From Saccharina japonica (Eukaryota > Sar > Phaeophyceae > Laminariales > Laminariaceae), in NCBI GenBank assembly GCA_008828725.1, contig MEHQ01001281.1, positions 27,339 to 91,338 on the forward strand: a stretch of DNA of 64,000 nucleotides, in the 5' to 3' direction. How positions within the stretch are numbered: the stretch's first letter is position 1; the number at the start of each line of letters is the position of its first letter. Below are positions 22,001 through 32,100 of this stretch, piece by piece. The position numbers and the translations under genes were made by a program. Below the pieces are notes generated by a model. That model saw nothing but the letters and a program-made list of their open reading frames with translations, had not been told where the DNA came from and made no database searches.

Positions 22001-25000
22001 GACGTTTTTCAACCTACCGCTCTACACACGAAAAAACACATTACAAATTCAAGTATGTCCTTCAACCTACCGCTCTATTGAATGCATATTTATATGTAAT
22101 CGTGTTTAGCAACTATTTTTAGTAGATCTTAGTTACCACCAGGAAGGAGAGAGAAAAGAAGGGCGAATATAATCAAAGAGATGGAAAGAAAAAAAAAGAA
22201 AGAAAGAAAAAAAGTAGACTCACTTGGAGAGAAGCACGGCGGCTAGACGGGACACCCCCTTCTCCAGCGTGGCCGACACCATGACTGTCTGCCTCCGGAT
22301 GACCTTGATTGAGGGCACCACCACTCCCCCCTGAACCCTGGTCCCCCCCGCCGCGCCCGACCTCACCGACTTCGCGCTCTGGTCCAGAAGCTCCACGATC
22401 TCCTTCACCTGCAAGAACATAGGGGATGCCGAAAGCTGAATTGAGATGCATCGAGGCGCAGACGCTCGTTCGGCAGCAGGGGTGCGTGCGCCTATATATT
22501 ATGAGGCGGTTCACTTGAGGGGCGCTATACCTCACTCAAAAACTTACTTTTGAGAATAGATGGGAGTGCTATATACCCGATAAACTACATCATGTCCTAG
22601 GTAAACGTACACAGTGCAAGACACCGAGCTATGATAAGAAACAGGAGAGCTGGCCCTATGTAGGCTGGATTTCTTATTTCGAGGACGGGTGCGTTCTATA
22701 CCAACGTAAGTGCAACGAACTCTCGATGTTTTTAGTTTCCTGTAAAAAGCTCAGCCTGCCTTTCTTATGTGCTCGTTTTTCTTGATACTAATAGGCGTCC
22801 TGTACTGCTGTATTGCGAACAAGCATGAGAAAGTTCCTCAGTGCAGGAGCCCCGTCAGTCGTTTTTTTTTTGGACAAAAAAGTGTTACTCCTATCGCAAC
22901 CATTCCTTGCAAATAATTATTTTAGCATTGGATGCGTTATAGCCGATGGATGTCGGTCGAGTGGAGGTGGCGTGGATAGTCGTTAGGCTGATTCGGAATG
23001 ACGCTGCATCGGTCAGACGTTTGACCGACCAGGCTCGCACAAAACGTGTGCTATTAATAGTAGATAGGTTTAACAGGCGCTCCTTGGGCCCACACATAAG
23101 ACATAAACATCACGAGTACGCGAGTATCGAGAGAGAGAGAAGGGAGAGTCCCCATCGGGGAAGAGCACCTATTTCTAAAAAATTAGGAATCTCTTCTACC
23201 CTTTACTCTTGTCCTTGCCCCTTTTGTCGGGGTTTCAAAGCAGGGCTCCCCTCCCCCTTCCTCCCACCGACGGCACACCCATACAAAACCTAAACAATAA
23301 ATCACTTTTGATTCTGCCTCCAGAGCCTACCTGCACGCCCACGACTACGGCAATGCATGACATGACATGAGTACACCCCACGCCTGGTCGGTTAAAACCC
23401 GACGTGCTCCGTCCCGGCAGTCTATGGTCATACGACTACGGCCATACATGACATGAGTACACCCCACGCCTGGTCGGTTAAAACCCGACGTGCTCCGTCC
23501 CGGCAGTCTATGGTCATACGACTACGGCCATACATGACATGAGTACACCCCCCCCTCCCTCCCTAGCGTCCAAGCTTACCCCGCCCCACTACACACCCGC
23601 TTTCCTCACTGCTACCCAACCTTCAACATATAACACAAGCCGATATGCCAAAGCTCGGTTGAATTCGAAGCCATCACCAACGAGGCCTACTTTTCACCGT
23701 CGGTGAACCCTGTAGGTGTAATGTGGTAATTTTAATTGATGGGAGTTATCCACGAACTACCAAAGTCACGGATGCCGCGCCGGTAGGTGACGCCGACAGA
23801 AAAACAAATTAGCCATAAGCAACATAGTTATTGCAAAAAACGAATATGGCAAGGCGCCTTGGCAGGAAACATGTGACCCTGGGGCGAAGACCACAAAAAA
23901 AGCAGTACAGACGGAGGAGGGAGCAAACTGATTGATTGATTGGTGGATTGATTGGTTGATTGATTGATGGATTGATTGGTTGATTGATTGATTGATGGAC
24001 GGATTTATTGATTGACTGACTGATGGATTGATTGATTGATTGATTGATTGATAACTTGGTTCAATGGCCCATTGATTGACGATTGGTTGGTTGGTTTGTT
24101 TGTTTGCTTGTTGATTGATTGGTTAATAAATGATTGCTGTACGTGCAGAGAGTCTACCACTAGAGTCACTGGCGTCTCTCTCTTGCCTGTTTCTCGAAGC
24201 CTAAGTCGAGGAGGCGATCCGCCTCGTCCAGGATGAGCCACCTCATCGAGTCTCTGCGGAAGCACTTGGTGGTCTTGAGGTGGTCCAACAGCCGGCCGGG
24301 CGTGCACACGAGAATCGTCACCCCTTTCCGAAGGCGGGCCTTTTCGCTCTTCCGCCGCTCCCCCCCCGATATGCTCCCGGGAACGAGCCAGATGAAGGGT
24401 CGCACCACTCGGGTGAGAACCTTGACGAGTTTTATTTCAGCGAGGGGACGAAACACACACGAAACGCAACGGTGCACAAGGCAGTAATGGTTTGTATCCG
24501 TCGAACGTTTTTTTTTTTTTTTCTCGCGGTTGTCCGAGTTTTGCTTCGTCCGCATTTTCAATTATGGGTATTTTAGGGGTGGGAGTTCTTCACGGGCGAG
24601 GCATTGTCCAATAACTACTCACCCGATGCTACGAGTACGTAGTGAAGTGCGAGTTGCCTTCAAGTACAATTCGACCTTTTCAAGCTTGAGCGAAAAACAT
24701 CTGCCCTTGGCTTCACCCCAAGACTCTCACGAGCGACAACTGCACGTAACAACCGCACCGCTTCGGCCCACAATCACCCCAACAACCCCATGGTGCCAGG
24801 AACAGCCAGCCACCAGACACCGTACAGCACCAGTACTACCGCAGCAACATCGCGCGAGCTCGAACACATACCATACGACCCCACTTGCGCAGTTTTTTTG
24901 CTCACCTCCAGAATCTGAGCGCTCAGCTCTCGCGTGGGCGCAAGCACGATCGCGAGGGTCCCCTTTTCCCTCTCCACTTTCGGCTCCATTGCCGCCAAGT

Positions 25001-26903
25001 CGCAAAGCATCGGCAGCAGGTACGCCAAAGTTTTCCCCGACCCGGTCTCTGACTTGACCACGGTGTTGTGACCGGCGGCCAGCACCGGCACGCTAGCCAG
25101 CTGACAAACCGTGGGGCCTGCGAGCCCCATGCCACCGCCCCCCAGATCCCCCTTCGGCTCCTCAAGGTGGGACACCATTTTCGGGGGTAAGTCTAACCCG
25201 GCGAACGTCGCTCCGGGGCCAACCGCCATGACGTGGCCGCTCCGTGCGGAGGGGAGCGGCTTGGCAGCCGCGCGGCGCGACAGCTCGCGCGGGCGGGCGT
25301 GGTACTCGGGGAGCGGCACAGTAGTAGCTCCGCCGGTGGAGCCGTCATCCGTGGTGTTGACACGCCCCCTGTTCTTGCGCGAGCCGAGAACTTGACCGTT
25401 TTCTGCTCCGCCGCCGACGCCGACGCCGCTGCCGCTGTTGCTGCTGCTACCGGCGGCGGCCTCTGTCGGCGCGCTGTCTTCCTCGGCAGTGTCTTCGTCG
25501 GCCGGAGCTGGTACGGCGATCGCCTCCTCGTCCTCATCTTCCGTGTCCATGTCCGCCGCGCCCACGACGCGCGTGCCGACTACGGCAGTGTCGACGCCGC
25601 TTGGCTCTGACCGATCGGGGCTACCGGCAGATTGCTCCTCTTCGAGTTCAGTGGGCTCCCTCGCCTTTTTCTTGCTCTTGCCCCCGTTCTTGACCCTCTT
25701 CGACCCCCCCAGCGCGCCGGCCGCACCGCCGCCGCTCTCCATCAGCGCCGACAGGATCTCCATAGCTTTGGACGCCTCGCCGCCCATGTCTACCGCCTTC
25801 GTCCGCACGGAGTTCGGGTGTATGTCGGACGGCAAGCCGCCGTCCTTGTCCTCCTCTACCTCCTCTCCTGCTTGGCCTGCGGCGCCGTAACCGCCGTAAC
25901 CGTCGCCGCCGCCGCCGCCGCCGCTTGCCCCGTAGCCCCACCCACCGCTACTCGAAGACGACACGGGGGTTGACGCCCGAGCCTTTGCCGCGACGACGTG
26001 GTCGTCGTCATCGTCGTCCCACCACTTGCCACCGGCCTTCGCCATGGCGGCGGTGGCCTTCGCCACCGCCGCGGCCGTAGCCAGCGCCTTGCGGTTCTTA
26101 TCCGGGCGCTTTGGGTCGACCTTCTTAGAGGGCAGAATAGCATCTCCCCCGGTGAAGTCGACCACACCGTCTGAGGACACCGGTCCCGGCGACCCCACCG
26201 TCGGCCGTTTTCGTTTCGTGGCGCGCGCAGACGAAGACAGCGAGGTGGAAGAGGGGGAGGACGAGGAGGACGAGGGAGTTGCTCGCTTGGTGCTGCTCCT
26301 CTTCTCTTCCCCTGGTGCGCCACGACTTGCCTTGGACGTCGTCCCTCGCCCCGCCATCTCCAGTACTCGACGGCGTTCGTTCGAGAGCTCCTTTGGCGTT
26401 CCGTCGCCGCTCACCGCGGTCGGCTTGTTCCGTGCCTTGGGGCTGCGGTGGGCTGCGCTGCCGCTTTGGGAGGATGCATCGGCGCCTGACCGTGGCCCGG
26501 CCCGACGTGCAGAGCCCGCAGCGACTGCTGCTTCCGAGGTGTTGGTGCTGACTGGGTGGTGGGGTGATCGCGCCGTCGTGTCTTTGTTAGAGGTGTCGTT
26601 CTTTTGAACGCCATCTTGCCCCCCTGGTGATTTTTCCGACGGCTGAGTGGGAGAGGCTGCGGATGGCACTTCTTGGTTCTTGCCCTGGGCGCTGGTGGTG
26701 GTGGTGGTGGTGGGAGGACGAGAGCCAGTCCGGGCTTTGTCCGCAGAGCTGTCATGTGGTTGTTGGTCGGGCTGAGCTTGGCTCTGTTTCTTCTTCTTCT
26801 TGGCCCACGCCTTGCCGCCGCCTCGCTTCTTGCTGCGAGAGGAGGGTGCCGAGGCCACCGAAGGCTCGGATACCAAGTTGAGCTCGAGGCCATCGTCCGC
26901 CAT
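19006..26903 (-). CDS. DDX31: DEAD-box ATP-dependent RNA helicase, DDX31/Dbp7 family
   Basis: A nucleolar RNA helicase expected to act in large-subunit ribosome assembly. Exons are 24906-26903 (ATG at 26903), 24187-24420, 22224-22408, 20663-21560 and 19006-19422, giving about 1243 residues with all phases agreeing. The first 560 or so residues are Lys/Ser/Gly/Pro-rich and look disordered. Core motifs are: I, SETGSGKT (about residue 618); Ia, APTREL; Ib, [24 protein letters not shown] (about 731); III, SAT (about 789); [45 protein letters not shown] (about 1044). [13 protein letters not shown] and the C-terminal [20 protein letters not shown] point to DDX31/Dbp7 rather than DDX18 or DDX10. A Gly-rich insertion of roughly 60 residues follows motif IV. 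The intron after exon 2 has a GC donor (CAG|GCAAGA). Assembly has duplicated part of exon 4 into intron 4 (see 19783-20444). Confidence 0.93.
19783..20444. other. Assembly duplicate, copy 1 of a 662-bp block (includes part of DDX31 exon 4)
   Basis: This block matches 20446-21107 over 662 bp in every line compared, and the two are separated only by the single N at 20445. Positions 20000-20444 repeat the 3' part of the helicase exon 4, including motif VI. The simplest reading is two contig ends that overlap but were joined with an N instead of being merged. The true intron 4 would then be 19423-19999 joined directly to the exon. Confidence 0.88.
20445..20445. other. Single-N assembly junction
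   Basis: One ambiguous base lies exactly between the two identical 662-bp blocks. Confidence 0.95.
21643..21706 (+). repeat. CTTGCCTTAGTCATTTGACC repeat, copy
   Basis: TCATTTGTTGCTTGCCTTAG, TCATTTGACCATTGACCACG and CGTCCCTTTCGAGACGGAGC are present in order, with poly-G on both sides. It lies in intron 3 of the helicase gene. Confidence 0.75.
22628..22830 (+). repeat. Dispersed ~200-bp repeat (GGCTGGATTTCTTATTTCGA type)
   Basis: Landmarks are AAGAAACAGGAGAGCTGG, GTAGGCTGGATTTCTTA, a CTATACCAACG-type middle and CTCAGCCTGCCTTTCTTA. Related copies are at 49218-49470 and 56008-56160. The paired TTTCTTA ends in each copy suggest a structured element. It lies in helicase intron 2. Confidence 0.55.
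23335..23556 (-). repeat. CATGCATGGCCGTAGTCGTA repeat, three tandem partial copies
   Basis: ACGACTACGGCCATACATGA with the CGTGCTCCGTCCCGGCAGTC block is repeated. The last two units are about 93 bp apart and nearly identical. All lack the ATCCCTACAATG segment of full copies, so they derive from one deleted master. They lie in intron 2 of the helicase gene. Confidence 0.8.
23930..24065 (+). repeat. GATT tetranucleotide microsatellite
   Basis: About 130 bp of ATTGATTGATTGG and GATGGATTGATT variants lie in helicase intron 2, about 120 bp from exon 2. A looser relative of the same repeat occurs at 39815-40025. Confidence 0.9.
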
Positions 26904-27132
26904 GACTGCGTCGTCGTCGTATCTAGCCCCTCTGTTGATTGATACCCATCACATCAGCTCGACAGACGGGACTGTAAAGAAAGGGTTTCCACCGCAATGC
27001 GGAGGCGTGATGGTCTGCCAGGAAATGTGTGTTCCTGGAGAGAGCGCACTGCTTGTGTCCATCCCCTTGCTTGCTGTCACGGTCAGGGTGCTGCACGCAC
27101 GAAACGAAGGCACAATAGTGCCAGACTGGACC
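26904..27132. promoter_or_regulatory. Divergent promoter region, DDX31-like / P5A ATPase
   Basis: 229 bp separate the start codons of the minus-strand helicase and the plus-strand ATPase, so the two genes probably share a bidirectional promoter. No TATA box is evident. An ACATCAGCTC segment and GC-rich patches are present. This is inferred from gene layout only. Confidence 0.45.
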
Positions 27133-29017
27133 ATGGGTCCGGTGTACATAAATGACAAGGCAGTGGTTGACTTGGTTCCGTACGCGGCCCGGCACGTAGC
27201 TCTGCGTTTAGACGTCGGGCCCTTTGCGCTGCTTTACCTTGCGGTCTATTTGTACATCTTCCAGTACGATATCAAGGACGGATGGGGCAACGCGGTGGTG
27301 TTGGTGGCCCTCCCTGCCTTGCTGGTGTGCCACCTGCTTGTGTTCCTGTCGACCCAGTGGAGCGTTCGCTTCATGTGTCTGGTGTCGCAGCGGAGAGTGG
27401 CTTCGATCGACCGCGCAGAGGTGGGAATCGTGGCCTTCGTCTTGTCTCCATGTTCTGCTACTCGCAATGGTACCCAGGGGTACTCAGTATCGTAACCTTT
27501 TCTCACGCAGCAACCGAGTGTGTGATGCCCTCGGCGAGATAGTCGTTATGTACACACCTGCTGTTGGCACCCCTCTTGGTTTGTGACCACGAGCTAAAGC
27601 ACCTCGTGGCACCAACACAGCGGCAGTGTAAGTATTGGTAATGGGCCAGTTTATCAAACACGGCGGTGGTACGCATCATACCTCTGGCAGCTCTGATGCA
27701 TCAACAACACACAGGCTATTTCATGACGAGCTGCAGAGCCCTTGACCTTTTACTCTAAAAGCATGTACCTACGTGGGGTAAAAGCAAAGCAGTGCTCGTT
27801 TGGGTGTACCACACTGACAGGCACAGGTACCACCAGAACCGGGTACCAGGTACCGCCGCGTAACGCGCAAGATAACGCATTACGCACACGCCGAGCGATG
27901 CGTCTTTCATCGAAAGGTCTCGACGAGATATTTCCTACTATTAATAGTAATAAGCTCCCATTTCCGTTTTGTGGGTCATCTTTGTTTGGGAGGGAACCGA
28001 GGAACCCGGTTCGGAAAATTATCCCCCGGGACCCGCGGGTGTGTTACCTTGCGGGTTACCTGGTACAGCAGTAGTTACCTGGTGTACGCACGGTAGGTGG
28101 GTGCGCGGATGGATGACTAAAAGTTCGCCGGGGCACGCGCCGCCATCAACGGAATTCACTGCTGCTGCTGCTGCTGCTGTATTAACACGCACCGCAACAC
28201 CTCAACGCATGTTAAATCAAATTGCGGGCACAGGTGAAAAGCGGCCCAACCTGCACATCTCGTGATGACGGAAGACCGTCGCGATATTGTTTCTCTCTAT
28301 ATATACCCGTGGGTGGGGGGAAACGAGAGCGAGCGGTAGCTGGAAAAAATGCACGTACAAAAGTATCACACGTGCGAGTCTGCGGAGGCTCGAAGCCGAC
28401 GAAGGGACTGACTTGCTGTGTAATGCTACAAGTTCATATGATATGTACGAGTACTGTTGATAGGCCTCGCCGCGCTCCTGTGAACAGTACCACTATGTCC
28501 CGCAATATAAGAAACGTTTGAACATCATATTAATATAAATACGTCCCCTATATTTCGAGACAGAATGATGGTAAAATATGATCAGCACAACCAGCGCGCG
28601 AGAAGACACCCCCCTCTCCTCCTTTCCCGCCCCAACAGTCAAAACATCGAAACCCCCGACTGCAGGCGTTTTTTTTTTCGCGTCCAATAACCACTTATTT
28701 CGCCCGACCGTTCTCTCAGCGACCCCACACCCCACTCTTGCCACGCTGCCGCTTTTCGCTGTCGAACCTCTGCTTGCCCCCCGTCCCCGCCTCCCTCCCC
28801 CCCCCCAAAAAAAACAGAGCGTGCTCGTCGTGCCTGCGAAGCACTGCGGGTCAGCGGGGCTCGTTCCTCTCCAGCGACGAAGCAGCGGGATGGGCAAGCT
28901 CGGCACTGACGTCGGCAAGCGGGAGTCCGCATCAGGAAGCACGCTCGAGGTATGGTACATACCCCGGTGGCGACTACGACTACGACTACTCCGAAAGCGT
29001 TTCGCTAGACAGCTGCT

Positions 29018-29051
<34 letters not shown>

Positions 29052-29078
29052 GCTGCTGCTGTTTGGAGCGTTTGCTGA

Positions 29079-29126
<48 letters not shown>

Positions 29127-32100
29127 TGGAGCGTTTGCTGAACTGCTGCTGCTGTTTGGAGCGTTTGCTGGACTGCTGCTGCTGTTTGGAGCGGTTTGCT
29201 GGACTGCTGTATTATGTACCGATGTTTTTGCTTGTGTAGAAGGTATTTTGCTGGATTTTGCTGCTGCCGTAAGCGGGGAGTTTGTATCGGACAAGGCGTT
29301 CTGTAGTATTTCGAGGGACCAGTGAATAGGGGACCTACCTGGTATATACGGTAGACACAAAAACTAAATATTCAAGCATTTTTGCTATTAATAACGATAT
29401 TTGGTCCCTAGTTACTATGGTTCTCCGTAATAGTGTGCGGAGTACGGTAATATGGTGTGGGACGCCATATAGTAAAGGGAGGGGAGATAGATTTATAGGT
29501 GCGTTTCATGAGAAAAGAGTTGTGGGCAGGCATGCCGCTATCAAGAGACGGATACTGCGGTGGGCATGTTCATCCAGCAGCTACTGCTGTAGCTCTCTCT
29601 CCCTTCCCAAGGCGCGCAACATGATGCGCATGTCCGTAAATACAAGAACCGTTTGGGTATGAATATGAATACCCAAACGATCCTTATATTTACGGACAAA
29701 TTATTACCGGGTAATTACCGTTGTAAATCGAACGATATATATACCTGGTACCACCCCAGCCGGGCATACAGTCATCGTTTGATACGTACTTCACTTGTAG
29801 TCCACATGCGGATTCTGTTTCCAGTCCTTATATTTCCGGACAAGATTGTTACCCGGTAATTACCGATGCAATTCGAACGACATGCCTGGTACCACCCCAG
29901 CCGGGAATATAATCATCGTTTGATACTTACTTTATAGTCCACATGGGGCTCCTGTTTCCAGTGGTATGTATCTAGTGTATGTACCTCGTACTATGCAAGG
30001 GGTTGGTAGCCTTTTCACTACGGTATGTGTACTGCAAAAATTGTCCCACGCTACCCACGTCGCTTCCAAGAAGTTGGTCTTGAAAATCATGGGTACGAGT
30101 AGGTACACAAGCTCGGGCAGATAATCTACAGATAGATCATGATCTGAATCATCTGCAGCAATTCCCTCGCCTGTCGTTGCGAGAGGTTGTGCATGATCTG
30201 CGTAGTAATAGATCCAACCCAGAATGTGCTATATAGATCATCGCAGATTATACGGGCCCCACCCGGCAACATGAGCCGGATCATATATACTATTAATACT
30301 GCTGTAGATCGGGTATAGATCTGCCTTGAAAGGTCTACTGCTTACAGATCATGAGGTCCGAGCTGTGGAAGATTATCTCTTCCTCAAACATTGCCACAGA
30401 CGATATATGTCGTACGTGCTTCCAAGAAGTTTTGTCATCAAAAACATGAGTACAGTACGTAGTACCAGTGTTTTAATCCCCTCCTTGCCCCTTTTCCTCT
30501 CCTTCACACCGCCTATAAACACGTTTTGCCTCATCTGGTTCGCGGCAAAATGCCCCCATCAGATAGCGGGACAGGTGTTCACCGTCCCAGAGCTCTGGTT
30601 CGTCTTCCACCAGACCAAATTCGTCCTGAGCAGCGGCGGGGGCAAGGAGGGGTTCGTGAGACTGGAATTCCCATCGGAGGGGTCTTTCAAGGCCTACCTG
30701 GGGTGCCGGGGACTGAGGGATGAGGCGGCGGTGGCGGTGGCGACGGAGCGCTGGGGCCCGAACGTTCTGGACATCCCCATGCCCGCGTTCATGACGCTGT
30801 TCGCGGAGCACGCTGTTGCTCCGTTCTTCGTGTTCCAGGTGGCGATCGAGTTAGTAGAGGGAAGGAAGGAGGGGGTGGGGGGGGGGGGGGGGGGGGGGAT
30901 GGGGTGGGGGGGGATGGGGGGCGCATCATTTGTTCTTGCCTTAGTCATTTGGACCAATTAGACCACCGCACGACCCTTTCGAAGTCGGAGGCGAGGAGTT
31001 AGAAGACAACCTCCAAACTTGGGCGCTCATTGCGTTTTTCTCATATATTGACATAAGAAACTTTTTGCTAATCTATCGCCCCTGTTCGCCGCCTGGTGGC
31101 ACCATCTACTCCTAAGAATAGCGACGTTTCTCGCTACTAATTCAGTGTAACTGCAAACGCATACCATGTCACACTCGTCATTTTCTCATCTCCTCTAGCA
31201 CATGCTTTCCTCCTTTAACCTTTCACATTCTCCGACACTGATGTGATTCTACTCTATGGCTTTGCCACATGGGGGTGTACTTCATTCATTTTCATGCATG
31301 GCCGTAGCCCGTATGAGACCCTAAACCCTCGCACCTCTGCAAGCCGGATGGCAACACGTTGGGTTTTCCAAACGACCAATCAGGCAGATGTTGCTCTGCA
31401 CCGAGGGGAGGGGGGGGGGGGGCGAGAGAGGGGTTATGGACGAGAATAAATGTTTACCTGCACCTGGTGGTACTCCTTCGTATATATATATATAATTTTT
31501 ATGTTTCACAACTTTTGCCATTACGTGTTGGCCGTGTTCCAGTGTTTTCACTAAGCTTGGGCAAACAAAAACCGAAAATCTCCGGTAGACATGCCAGCCA
31601 TGAAACGACACTATACAGCGTTTTCCACCCCCCGAAGTTTCCACTTACATTGGCGTGTTTCCTCCGTTTTCGGGGAACACGGCTAATGTACAGTGATAAC
31701 TACAACCATATCGATAGAAACAGCAGGGTAATTTGTACAAAAACAACCCAATGGATGCTATAACGATACACGGGTAATTTCTTCTTTCATCCCCATTACC
31801 CTCCCCCTCCACCGCGTGCCCGCCCCCCTCTCCCGGCGCACCGTCCTCGCTCCCTCCTCCCTGCCCTCCCCGATATCCTCATCCCTCCCTCCTCTCAGCC
31901 TCTCCCTCGATCGCCCTCCTCACACTCACCTCCATCTCGCTCCTCCCTCCCTCCCTCCCACCCAAGCCTGCTCCGTTCGATCCTCTGCGTGACACTGACA
32001 AGTGCACCACACATACGATACGAGCTACTGGTACTACGCGTCTTCTTCAACCCTCGTGATGCTCGTGCCCTTCGAGGCCATGCTGTGCGGGTGCACGGCA

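Noticed and set aside
25438-26607. Several plus-strand frames opposite the helicase N-terminus
   Set aside because: Shadows of the GC-rich first exon; the minus-strand frame has the start codon, splice phases and helicase motifs.
28986-29325. Poly-Leu, poly-Ser or poly-Ala protein over the CTG tracts
   Set aside because: Open in all frames because the repeat lacks stops; no flanking coding signal.
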